Of a stretch of DNA of 64,000 bases, positions 24,311 to 36,700 are shown piece after piece; position 1 is the first letter of the stretch; every line of letters starts with the position of its first letter. The notes beneath the pieces are model-generated. The model was not told the origin of the DNA and ran no database searches. It saw only the letters and a program-made list of their open reading frames with translations. The DNA is taken from NCBI GenBank assembly GCA_947561585.1, contig CANNZV010001116.1, positions 1 through 64,000 on the forward strand, written 5' to 3'. The translations under genes were made by a program, and so were the position numbers. This DNA is from Caprella mutica (lineage: Eukaryota; Arthropoda; Malacostraca; Amphipoda; Caprellidae).

Positions 24311-25434
24311 TCTCATAAAAATAATATTTTTATGTGATAATTAAAAACTGAATTCTTTCAATATTGTTTTCATTAATACCTGTATTAAGTTTATTGCACT
24401 TCTAGCCCTAGTTATTTATTATTTAAAAGTAAATTACCTAGCTGGTTACAGCATAACTACTATAAATATACTTAATGAAATTATCTGATAGCTACTTACT
24501 GTCTGAGGAGCCAAAATTCTTCTCTTTTTAAATATCACTCGGTTCTTATATAATAAAATTATACACTTGCTAGCTGTATGATTAATAATAACTGAATAGC
24601 ATTTAGCTACTTTTTAAAGATATTATTTGTAAATTTTTAGTAGAATCTGTTTATTTTATTACACGATAGTATAATTGTGATTCAATCTGTTAAATATAAC
24701 AGTTTAATTTAAATTAATAGATATTAATTTTCTAATTTTCATTTAATCCTTGTAAATGTACGCAATAAATCGGTCACGTGGGTGAAAATGTTAACCATTG
24801 GTCAGATTTAAACTACAATAGTGAGATATTATTTGGTGCCATTTTGAACCTTTTTGTGATGTATGAATTATTTTTGTGATTTGTGTAACTGTATTACTAT
24901 TTAGCAATGTTTATGGTTTCTATTGATTAAAATACATTTTATCTTAAGTTTTAGGGCCCTCGTACATAAGTACGTATACCTTATTATGAAAGTATAGGTA
25001 GGTAGGTACCTTAATGATTAAAGAAATGTTCTGGAATAGGTAAAGTTAATACAGGCATCCCCCGCTTTAGTTACAAAATCACGACTCAGTTTAGATACCA
25101 AACGGTAACTAAAGCGAATAAAAGTAACAAGAAATTTATAATTGTCCCTCCTTTATTATATATGTCATTTTCTATGAGTTATAGAAAGAAAATTTATTTT
25201 AGTTATTAGAGTACTACGTATATAAGTATATTAATAATAATACACAGTCTTTCATTGTTTGTGACTGAGATGAAAAAGTTTAAAGTCGCATATTCATTAA
25301 ATGTTTTAAAATCCATCCATAGCTTAACTCTCACTCAGCATAGGTGAGTAATTAATAGATACTTAGACTTCTATATTTTTTGTGCTACATTTAACGAACT
25401 GCAATTTCATGCTCTATGAAATATTTTTGGTAGC
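24311..25434. other. 3' flank of the lysine-rich gene
   Basis: AT-rich DNA with AATAAA near 24763. No further ORF or repeat was recognised. Confidence 0.6.
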
Positions 25435-25631
25435 AGGGTACTAAGTTCCAAGTTATTGGTTGGTTCTACAATTTCGGACAAGTCAGAAAAGAAAATATAA
25501 TCATTATTTAACTTCTATTCTAATTGGTATCATGGATACCAATTGAAATATAAGTTAAATAATGATTATTATATAAAGATCTTTATGTGTTCGAAAATAT
25601 GTAACCGTGCGATAACACGGAACTATACCCT
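25435..25631. mobile_element. Foldback element, family A (copy 7)
   Basis: Arms agggtactaagttccaagtt and complement cacggaactataccct, with a shortened core attggtatcatggataccaa at about 25526-25546. Confidence 0.75.
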
Positions 25632-25884
25632 AAAATAGGACAAGTTGAATTTCTGAACCAATTGCTTCTAATAACCTCATCTGGATTATAATTTTGATGT
25701 TTTTTTTAGTTACCGTGAAATAATCACAAAAATTGTGTCCATTTTCTATATATACGAACTGTTTTTATTTCGATACATGACTCGAAATAAGTACAACTTT
25801 TATTAAAGTGAGTTGAACTTAAAGCGAGGCCTGCCTGTACTATATACCTAAATATTATGTGGTCATTGGTCTGTACACTTTGAA

Positions 25885-28535
25885 ATGAAGGTTATTGCCA
25901 CTGGGAAGATTGGCCCTGGGAAAACTGCCACTGAGGCAAATTATTTTGATTCATAATTTAAAAACTAATTGACTGGAGTTTCTGAAACTCCGTGACTTCA
26001 CTTTTCTATGACGTAGGTATTTATCGCACAAATATCAACGAGACTAATGCAATATGTTTTGTTCCATTTACTTTTCTATATGCACATTTTGAAACACAAT
26101 CGCAAAAGGAATATTAACTTTATAGTACTAAATATTTCCAGTTAAAAAGCAATATAAGTAACCCAGCATTTAATAGCATCATTAATAGAACTCTAAAACT
26201 CTACTTCTCCATTGTCCATCCTCCACTCAAACCACAATTCAAAGAGTAAATGAGTATAATGATGACCTGAATCTACCTATACATCCAGTACTGCCATTCA
26301 AAACACCAAACGTCTATTCTTGGTGTTTATGTAGACCAGAGATTGACACAGAATTGTGTTCTCCTCTCATAAAGGACATAATTAAATTTTCACCCTTTTT
26401 TAATAACCATGTCCACGAAGATTATCCTGAGCATATGCAAATCTATACCGATGACTCCAAGGAGAGTTTGGAGTTGGAGCAGCTGCTATCTACAGAGATA
26501 AGACCCTATCTGTGACTCTCCCAGACGTAGCATCTGTATACACAGCTGAGCTGAATGCTCTTACCCTGGCTTGTAATCTGATCCAGGAAGACTTCAGAGA
26601 CAAACGAAACACAAAATATCTTATATGTACGGATTCTTTGAGCACCGCTGAGGGTCTGAAGACAATGGAGCCGAGGAACCAGATGATGTGCAGAGTTCAG
26701 ACCAAGCTGCATGAAGTGATATCATCTGGATACTCGGTGACTGTTTTATGGATTCCTTCTCACAAACAAATCTATGGTAACGAATGTGTTGATGCTGCAG
26801 CCAAGGCTGCGACAAGAGGACCTCCCCAACTTATTCCTTGTCCCTATTCTGACTGGTTCCCCTTAATAAAGGAAGAAGTGCGAAAGAGATGAAAAGAGCG
26901 ATGGAGCAGACAGAGAACTCAATTGAAAAAATTAAGACTGAACCAAACCCATGGAAGAAGCTAACTCTTACCAGACATCAAGGCGTCATTTTGAACAGAC
27001 TGTGGATAGGTCACACTAACCTAACTCATAGCTACCTAATGGATAACACAGTTCAACAACCCCCTCCCCCTTGTCAACTATGCAATAATCAAACAATGAC
27101 CATTGAACATCTACTTGTCAACTGCCCCAACCTGATGCTGCACAGAAACAACCTGACTTTAGATCTTCAAGCAAACCAACCTTCTCTTAAAACTTTCCTT
27201 GATGACGAGACAAAGATAGAGTCTCTGTTTCTTAGTGAGTGTGGTCTGATTGAGTTGATTTGATGTGAGCACTGCTGAGTGAGTCTGTGTCTGTAATGTT
27301 AGTCACTAAAATGGGTCCTGCCTCAAGTGACGAAGTCAAATACTGCTAAGAAAATTTGCTAATTAATTTACATAAGTAAATTAAATTAAATTATAGTACT
27401 AGGTATTGACCTATAGTATTGACTTCAAAAAAGACACCCGAATTCAACTGCTTATATTTGTCAATCTTGCAAATGGCGTTAAATTGGTAATACTTTTATT
27501 CTCTTTGCGTTGTTTTAAAAGACGTAACAAATTAAGTAGCATAAAATAGTTCTCGAGGGAAAATTTATGCAAAAGCTTATATATCTTTTTCCCATTTAAT
27601 CACCGCCTTTTTGTAAGTAAAATCACAGAGTTAGCTCTAAGAATAATCTTCGCGCAATGACAAAAATAATCAGCCTCACTCTTTGCTTACCTGTTCTTAA
27701 AGGTCCCCTACAGGCTCCGGGAAAAAATGAGTTTATTACATAATATTATAGAATTAAGGTCTACGATCATTATTCCGCAAACCGCATACAATTCGGTTCA
27801 GTATATATTTTATTATTTGTTTTTGAAGTTCTTTAATACTCTGAGAGCAACAATCGAGCGAATCTCCAACCTGACGCTGAGAGAGAAGATTGTACACTCT
27901 TTGTTTTGATTTCAAATTTAGATTTTTAAACAAACAATGCGTTTTTGGCCTTCTTTCAAGATATTAATTGTTTCTTCAAGTATTTAACGTTTTTATAATA
28001 AGTTTATCCAAATTTAAACCTTTAAACTAATAATAAAATATTATTAAACCAAATACCTAGTTGACAATCAAGACAAATGGTGTACATTCTTCTTTCTTCT
28101 TCAGACTGAAAATTAGAAAGTCGGAAGTAAAGTAGGTTTTGTAGAGTTTGGATTATAATAATCTTTAAAAGCATATAAAATTAAAAATATGCTATCAAAT
28201 TTGATGGGATTTGCATTAAAATGATAAGAAACATTAGCCTCGTTGATTTAAGCAATAAAAAACTTTGCTTGGAGAGGACCTTTAAACTATGTCCATCAGT
28301 TCAAAAATGTTTTTATCTGGTAATAGTACAAAAAGAGACCAAGATATAGTTTTTTCGTCCATTGACTAACGATTTAAAAGTATTTGAAAAAGCGGAAACA
28401 TTTTTGTGGCCCATACTGTATATACAGACATCTTTCCTCAGTTGCAATTTTCCGGGTGGTAATCTTCCCACAGTGGCAATTTTCACACAGTGGCAATTTT
28501 CCCAGTGGCAGTTTTCCCAGGAGCAATTTTCCTAG
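25885..28535. repeat. Distant inverted GGGAAAATTGCCACTG-type repeats
   Basis: The segment at 25893-25945 (ttgccactgggaagattggc, ctgggaaaactgccactg) is inversely related to 28440-28535 (ggtaatcttcccacagtggc, ttttcccagtggcagttttc). Similar tandem gaattttccctg copies sit at about 43983-44060 in IFT139 intron 15. The intervening DNA contains a LINE fragment. Confidence 0.5.
26240..27263 (+). pseudogene. 5'-truncated non-LTR retrotransposon, RNase H and C-terminal region
   Basis: Pieces in at least two frames encode an RNase H domain: YTDDSK (first Asp), YTAELNAL (Glu), CTDSLST (second Asp) and WIPSHKQIYGNECVD. A further frame (26889-27263) continues with RHQGVILNRLWIGHTNLTHS and a Cys/His block (CQLC, then EHLLVNCPN), the arrangement typical of the C-terminus of RNase H-bearing LINEs. 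Frame changes near 26465 and 26890 and the absence of a reverse transcriptase mark it as dead. Confidence 0.85.
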
Positions 28536-28755
28536 CACTGATAGATTTTCTACATTGCTAGGCGCTAGCCAATAACACTAATCATATCTAGGTAGGTTGA
28601 TGCATTGCAAGTCAGTGATGCATTTTTAAGAGTGTCTGTGTGGATATCTTCTCAAAAACCACACGCTATAGAATACTGAAACTAATCCCTCATATGTTTC
28701 ACTTGTTACCAGCCCTCTATCAAAACACATGAAAATTTGAGAAATCAAGGTTACT
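27264..28755. other. Intergenic stretch
   Basis: No gene seen. gaaacatttttgtggcccatactgtata at 28396-28423 looks like a Tc1-type terminus, without a matched partner found. Confidence 0.45.
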
Positions 28756-29595
28756 ATGGGCGAAGAAGTATCTTAAAATCAAATTGCATGCCACTTTCGA
28801 CGGCCCTGTCGGTTGGGCTAAAACTTGGCTTCCGCATGTCTTATAGCATCGCCATCGAATTTGACGTCAACATCAGATTTGCGGTGTGATAATTTGGGCT
28901 GGAATAATGGAAATGAACTGGTTGGATCTTCCAGGGTTCCAGAAGGAGTGAAAATAATATTTTCTAATTATATTAACTTTTGAAAGGTGGATTTGCTCAC
29001 AGGTTGGAAATGAAACCTGCTGCGTTCAAAAGAAAGGTCATTTTAATGCATAACCCTTTAGCGACTAGGTGGACACTAGTGTCTCCTTTCATATAGAAGT
29101 CCCATGGGACCAACTGGCCATATAAGTGTCCTCTTCAATTTATTTTTAATAATTAAAAAAAAAATTCTCATCAAATGATTTTTTTATCCTCACTGATGTC
29201 GAAACTCAAAAAAAAAAGTTTTCAAATATTTTATTCAAAGTCAGAAAAACAAAAAAAATGGCTCGCTTAAGGGATAACAAAGCTCCTTCTTTCTCTGCTA
29301 ACGGAACTGTGAATTTCCTGAGAAGTAGTAAGTACGTCGAAGAGAAGTTGATGGTATGGCCTAGTGACTATTGACTAGTCTCCCTCTAGATTCAACCCCA
29401 ATTGAAAACCTTGGGTCCATCTTGAAGCAGAATGTGTGAGGATGTCAGTTCTCGTCGAAAGATGAGCTCTGGAAGGAAACTGAAGACTTGTAAGACGACA
29501 ACGTTTCGTCTGATACAATTCACAAATTGACAGATTTGTATGATGAGCGTCTTTTGAAAGTGGTGGAAAAGAGCGGAAATCAAATAGGATACTAA
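28756..29595 (+). pseudogene. Decayed Tc1-like transposase
   Basis: Broken frames contain recognisable Tc1-family blocks: WAKTWLPHVL, then VIIWAGIME (28890-28920), SLPLDSTPIENLGSILKQNV (29380-29440) where the family has a SPDLNPIEN-type motif, and KLTDLYDERLLKVVEKSGN just before TAA at 29593-29595. Several stops and shifts; non-functional. A plus-strand relic. Confidence 0.8.
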
Positions 29596-30071
29596 CTTGA
29601 AGTTAGCAGTAGTTGATGTAATTCGTCATTTTTGATTAAAATATATTTTAACTAAACTACCCATGAACGTTAATGTTAAAAAAAAATCCAATAGAATTAT
29701 CTAAAACATTTATTTATGCATTTTTCGAAGGCTTGGTACGCTATATATGGATAACTTTTAGTAAAATGGTTTTAGGCCAATACTCGAAGTAATTTTGGAA
29801 TTAACTTCATTGTTTTGAAGTTACTCTATATATTGATGAAAATTTCCAAGGCAAACTATCAAATTAAACTCATTTATTTCAAAATAAAAGCATAATACTT
29901 TGTGTAAGTTGATCGTATTTAGCGGCTTTGTCTTAATATCAAATATTCACATTGCGTAGTATTATTTTACCATCAGTTGGTCGTAATGTTAATCATTGTT
30001 CGAATATCAGTTGGTTTCACTGCGCGTTCCTTACAACTGATAAGCTATAGAGTTGCGCACTTGTTATTACT

Positions 30072-30282
30072 TAGGGTATGTTCTTAATTATCGGTCAGTA
30101 CCCCATTTTCGGACACGTAAGAAAAAACGATATAATAATAATTATTTAATTTTTATTTTAATTGGTATCCATGATACCTGCAGGTATCATGGATACCAAT
30201 TAAAATTTAATAATTATTATTATATCGTTTTTTCTTACGTGTCCGAAAATGGGGTACTGACCGATAATTAAGAACTTACCTT
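30072..30282. mobile_element. Foldback element, family A (copy 8, near-perfect palindrome)
   Basis: Both arms, about 105 bp each, are almost perfectly complementary from agggtatgttcttaattatc inwards to the core ggtatccatgatacctgcag. The least diverged copy in the window, so probably the youngest. Confidence 0.9.
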
Positions 30283-30385
30283 ATATCTAGTTCACTCAAA
30301 TTACTTTAACATTTTTAATTTTAAAAGAAGCTATTATGTCACTGTGTGAACGGTACTTTAACATAGAATTTTCCTAACGTTTATT

Positions 30386-30600
30386 TAAGGCCCATTCTCT
30401 ACTAGAAGATAAAATGCTGCGTTTTCACAGCCCAGTGTACGCCTCTGCAATTAATCACGGTTAAATTAATAGAAAACAAATTTGAAGTCAATGCTATCGT
30501 TTTTACCGCCTTGCATTCATTTAACCGTGATTAATTGAAGAGGCGTATACTGGGCGGTGAAAATGCGGCGTTTTATCTGTTAGTAGAGAAAGGACATAAC
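30386..30600. mobile_element. Foldback element L upstream of IFT139
   Basis: Inverted arms: cattctctactagaagataa against ttatctgttagtagagaaag, and cgcctctgcaattaatcacg against its complement. Ends about 190 bp before the IFT139 start codon, so it lies in or next to the promoter region. Confidence 0.8.
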
Positions 30601-30793
30601 ATAACATTCCCCGTACGTACTATGACATGAAATTCTCCGTAGTTTACCGTTAGTTTGTTAGCGACACTGCGTGCGGTAGCGTCTGTCGCTGCCACTCCTA
30701 ATTCATTCCGATATCAGACTGCTATCTATGTACAGTTAATTGCAACCATTAATGCATTTGTATTTTAAACCTATGCAATAGGTATTCATAAAC

Positions 30794-33700
30794 ATGGAGA
30801 GTACTGATGCATTGCTGAAGGTAAATATATATAAGCATTTTATTCACACATTGGTATAAATTTAGTGGAATTTGGTTACGTTTGTTGTGGTGAATGGTTG
30901 CCATAGCAACGCATGTATCAGCTGTTGCTTTATCTTTTAAATTCATTAGGTTGAATAAAGAAAACATTATGATTATTATAATGATTATTTATTTGAATTT
31001 TTTTAGATGTTACCACGAATTAAATTTTATTATTGATTATTTTCTTGAATATGTCATTCAATCTAATTTTCGAGCATTTGAATATTATATTTATTGTCAG
31101 TTATATCAAACTTATGTTAAAGTATATACAATAAAAATTGTGAACAATAAGATTAGGAAAGAACCAAAACATTGTGAGGTGTTGATGAAGCTACTTTTCT
31201 TTCTGACTGCTTCTTACAGTCCCTTGTATTTAATTTTCTTTTTAAAGTCAGCGATATGGCCTTTGGAAGGATATAATCTTAGTTAAATAATCTGTATCCC
31301 CCCCCAAAAAAAAAAAATAATAATAATAAAAAAAAAACTAATAAATATATCTAATTAATTTTTAAAATGAAAAATAATTACAGTCCGTCATTTTTGATAT
31401 AATACTATATTAACTATCAATAACCAGTCATACTTCTTCAGGGCAAAATTCACTATTATGCCAGGGAGGGTTTCTACCAGGCAATGCAGAACTGCAGTGT
31501 TGAGGGACTGAGAAAACTAGGCAATGACCCTGTTTATAAGTTCTACTCCGCAGTGTCCCACCTTCTACAGGGACACACGCAGGAGTCTATACGGCAACTG
31601 CAGCCTCTCATGGTAAGTAAACTGAAAAAGAAAAACTCAGATGTTTCACAGATGGTTCCTAAACCGAGACACTTTATTTTAGTGAGTATATTGAGTTATG
31701 AAGTATTGGTACTTTCATAACTCAAAGCTGCTTCATACCTCGAGTACACTAGCTAGTTTTCTATGATTAAAATCATAGAAAACTATGGTCATTGAGGGAT
31801 AATTATGACGCAATTCTTCACGCGTATCATTTTCTATAATTTATACTATAATTCAGGTCCTTCATTACTCTAGTGCTTCATAACTCAGGACTTTATAACT
31901 CTGGAGTTTTGAAGAACCTCTTACAGAGAAAAAACTTACAAATTATGTATTCTAATTTTGAAATATGGACACCAATTACTGTAGATGATTAATAATGACA
32001 AAATTGATCGACTCGACTTTTTTAAACCCCCACCACCAATTTCCCACAGACGGAGGACTCCACGGTTGGTCTGGGGGTGGTGACGGCTCTCCTTCACGCC
32101 CACAAGACCTGTAACCAGATTGACAAGGAGGCAGTCACTCAGTTAGACTCTACTTTGAAGACAGAGAGGAAGAGAGCTACAGATACCGTGAGCAAGGCCT
32201 TAAATTTAATCAATTTAGAATAATACCAACATTCTAAAAAATCCCCCCCCCCCCCTTTGGACCCTTCCTGAGGGGGTTATGATGCTCGAAGCCCCTTATA
32301 CATTTGGGTCATGAAAACTCTCAAGCTAAAGATCCTCTTCAGTAAAATAAAATTATTATTTTCACACAATTACCAAGAAATATAATATTGCAGAGTCATG
32401 ATCTAAAAGATGACTTTTGAAAATTTCGTTATAACTTTATTTTAGCTATAGCGTAATTTAAGGATTTTTTCTGTTTGCTGGGCGCATTTTATAATAATGT
32501 AAGTAAAATAAAATATATTGGTATCACAGTTAAAAAATGCAGACTTGTTATATTAAATAATGTATTTGAAAAGTTTCTGTTTCCTGTGCGCATATGAAAA
32601 TAAAATAGTAACAATATAATGATAAAAGCAATTTCCTTGAACAAATCTGCATGGTAAAATTAAATAATTTACAAATGTATCCGTACGCACCGATTTATTT
32701 GTTCTGCAGATTTATTATGCCATATTTCTGTAGGAATCTAATTGTTTTGCATCCGAATCCAGATTTCTCCAAATCCACTTCAGATTACCATCTTCGTCAT
32801 CAAGGAAAGGTGTTCTCATAAGCAGAGGTCATTAAATTACAACGCGTAACCATGATATAATTATATTTGCATTACTTCCATTATTTTCCAATGCGCCCAG
32901 CAAACAGAAAAGATCCTAATTTTAAAAATTTCCTTTAGACAATATCGTTAAATTATTGCTTTAAGGCTGCTTCACACTTGTCAGGGATCCGTCCGGGACG
33001 TCACTGATCAGTGATTTTTTATCGCTGAGAGGAGCCGGTAGCTACTGCGTGAATGTGTCCGTTGAAATTAAAGTAACGATATATTTTTTCACTGACACTG
33101 AGAGGAGACGGACCGGACGGATCACTGACATGTGTGAAGCAACCTTTAAAACAACTCTTTATTTTTCAGGCCCTGTACTACGCGGGTCTGTTCCTGTTCT
33201 TTGCTGGTCGTAACGAGAAGGCCAGGGAATACATAGACAGGCTGCTGAAACTTAACTCCTCCTCTCTAGACGGTCTCGCTCTCAAAGGATGGGTGGAACT
33301 GAACTCTGGCAAAGACACCAAGACTAGGAGTATCAACCAGTTCTTCGACAGGGTGCTGGAGAGGTGCGACAAATAGTATTACGGGCCGTACACACGTACG
33401 GTTTTTTAAGTCTTTCCACCAGATTTTTTGCTAAGCTCCTCCTACTTTTTCCACGAGAATAAAAGAAAAAAACTATATAATTATTACTTATTTATTTTTA
33501 CCTGCAGGTATCATGGATACAAACTAAAATATCTAATAATTATATCGTTTTTTCCTATATTCTCGTGGAAAAAGTAGGAGGAGCTTAGCAAAAAGTCTGG
33601 TGGAAAGACTTAAAAAAAACCTACGTGTGTACGGCCCTTTACGGTGTTCTACTCAGACACTCTCAGTACTCGAAAAGTGGATGTTAGCATAGTTCATGGA

Positions 33701-36700
33701 CCACCCTGACGTTTAGAAATGTCTTATTGCCCCAAAAGGTCCTATGTTAACATTTACTCTCCGAGAACTGAAACGTATACATACACTTATTTTAAAAAAT
33801 TGAGTTATTTTAATTACATGAGAGAATATTTTAAAATCTTATTGAACTCTTTTTAAAATTTGATGCACAATTAAATAAGTCTTTTATTACCTTTCGGCAA
33901 TTATTTCTGCAATATTTTTATCCCTAGTAATAATTCTCCATCTATATCTGACTCTGCTGTCATAATTGTACACCTGATGCATTAACATAAAGTTATTATT
34001 TTGTGTTACAAGAGCCGGTTTGATTTCATAATACAGAAAAACATTTAGTAGGTGGTACATATTAATACCATGAAATAATTAACATGTACTCTATTTCAAC
34101 TCTAGCTCTTCTCACTTTTTCAGTCAGCCCCGCCATTTGGACGCTCTATTCGGCAAGGCGAAATATTACGAGTCATTGGACCTGTACAATGAAGCTATGG
34201 AAGGTATTTAGTATGTGTTAATTTATTCTAAAAGCACCTGTTATTTTATTCTAAAAGCACCTGTTATTTTATTCAAAAAGCACCTGTTATTTTATTCAAA
34301 AAGCACCTGTTATTTTATTCAAAAAGCACCTGTTATTTTATTCAAAAAGCACCTGTTATTTTATTCAAAAAGCACCTGTTATTTTATTCAAAAAGCACCT
34401 GTTATTTTATTCAAAAAGCACCTGTTATTTTATTCTAAAAGCACCTGTTATTTTATTCAAAAAGCACCTGTTATTTTATTCTAAAAGCACCTGTTATTTT
34501 ATTCTAAAAGCACCTGTTATTTTATTCTAAAAGCACCTGTTATTTTATTCTAAAAGCACCTGTTATTTTATTCTAAAAGCACCTGTTATTTTATTCAAAA
34601 AGCACCTGTTATTTTATTCTAAAAGCACCTGTTATTTTATTCAAAAAGCACCTGTTATTTTATTCTAAAAGCACCTGTTATTTTATTCTAAAAGCACCTG
34701 TTATTTTATTCTAAAAGCACCTGTTATTTTATTCAAAAAGCACCTGTTATTTTATTCAAAAAGCACCTGTTATTTTATTCTAAAAGCACCTGTTATTTTA
34801 TTCTAAAAGCACCTGTTATTTTATTCTAAAAGCACCTGTGTTATTCGTATATATATAAATATGATACAATTTACACTAATTGGTATATTTACATGTTGAA
34901 GTTTTTTTTAAATGTTTATCATTTTTATTTATATTTTCCTGTAATATATTTTTAGAATCACCAAGTAATCTGCTTTGTGTGTTACATGGTATAGTTATAC
35001 CTAGATACACTCGCTAAACTTTTTTCTAAATGACTCGATAAATTTTGAATAAAGTTAAAAATGAATCGAAACAACTATGTACATTATGTATAGAACACCA
35101 ATTCAATGACTACAAACTTACTAATTATGATAAACTGCTATTAATTAACTTCTCAATTTTAATTCAACTAATTAATTTTCTGTACCTCAGGTCTTAATCT
35201 GATGGTGGTGAGCATACCTAACTTCACGCCCCCTCTGGTGGAGAAAATAAAGGTACATCTCGCTAGTCAGGACTGGGACCAGACGCTAGAGGCAGCCAAC
35301 AGGTTACTAGCATTGATTTACTTCATTTAAATACTTTTAATATTCATTGGGAATGAAGATGCACAGTAACTATAATCAATCACTAGGTTTGTGACACTAT
35401 GCGTTTAAAATCATAGATCTCAACAATATCTTAGAAGAAACGGAATGAAATGGTATCGAATACTATATACCGCTGGTTTAGAACGATTCAATACTCTTTA
35501 ATTCAATCAGTCTATAGTATTTTCAGGATCTATGATTTTGAACGCATATTGTCTCAAACTCTCAACCCCATCAATCACACACCTGTATAATAGTAAACCG
35601 AACGAAAACAGGTATTTTTCTTATACTGTTGCTAGGGTAAACCCCGAGTTATCGGACGGCTTGATATTTTCGGTTAAATAAGAAAAAACTGCATAATTTT
35701 TGACATTTTAGCAGGTATATATATTTCAACATTTTAACTTGTGTTATTTTAATTGGTATCCAAGGAACCTTCAGGTATCATGGATACCAATTAAAATAAC
35801 ACATAAAACGTTAACTATTTTCTATATGACCGAAGATATAGAACCGTCTGATAACCCTAGACTCACTCAGCCTATCTCTCTGCATCAGGGTTCTCTCAGT
35901 AGAGCCCCACAACATAGAGGGCCTGAAGTACAGCATAGTGCACAGGCTGTGTAGAGTGGGTATGGCTGCAGAGGCATCGCACAGCATGGAGAACCTCTAC
36001 GCAGAGATGAACAGGAGTGAGAGTAACAACGCGGCTCTTTTCGTGCACATGGCGCAGTTATTCTCCAGACTCGTGAGTAGGGGACACTGGGCGTTTTTTG
36101 TCGATAAAATTAAAGCATGCCTAAAACACCCACTCCAAATGTTATACTTTTATTACATCACTATTTTAGTGTGGTGGCATGAAAAAATCTGCCCTCTTTT
36201 ACATAGGCGTTTTTCATGTTGCAGCAAAGAAAATTGTATATGTATTGAAAAACCCCTACGACTGAATTAACGTACCTGTTTTGTCTGTACACTTAGATTG
36301 GACGTTTTTAATGCTGCAAATTTTATTGAAGAAAATTCTTCGTGTGAAATAAACCTTAGACAAAGTATAGTAGAACTCCTCTATAGTGAATGAGTCAAGA
36401 TGTAGCTACCCCGTATAGTGAGCAATTTTCTTTAGTCTACCATAAAACTGATAAAATGTCCTTTAGTTTTCTAAAACTGATGTTAATTCAGCTCAGACTA
36501 AAGATAGTCTAACTCATTCACTGTAGAGGAGTTCACTATGAAGGATTTGTACTGTAGTATTTTTTTAATTCATGACTAGAGTTGCGACAATATGCTCAAA
36601 CTCTTGGAAATGATTTACCGCACCGTCTAAATTTTGTAAAATGGTTTCTGCAAAGAAATGCACATTTTGTAGAAGATATCGTGATTGTTGATGAAGATGT

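Noticed and set aside
30894..31286. 130-residue ORF in IFT139 intron 1
   Set aside because: AT-rich chance ORF that includes a dispersed repeat; begins beside the X-box but has no family features.
33364..33376. TAG at the end of exon 4 as a premature stop in IFT139
   Set aside because: The stop lies after a GT donor (GAGAG|GTGCGA); joining to 34124 restores the family sequence [18 protein letters not shown].
34215..34484. 89-residue [17 protein letters not shown] ORF
   Set aside because: Minisatellite in IFT139 intron 5, no other support.
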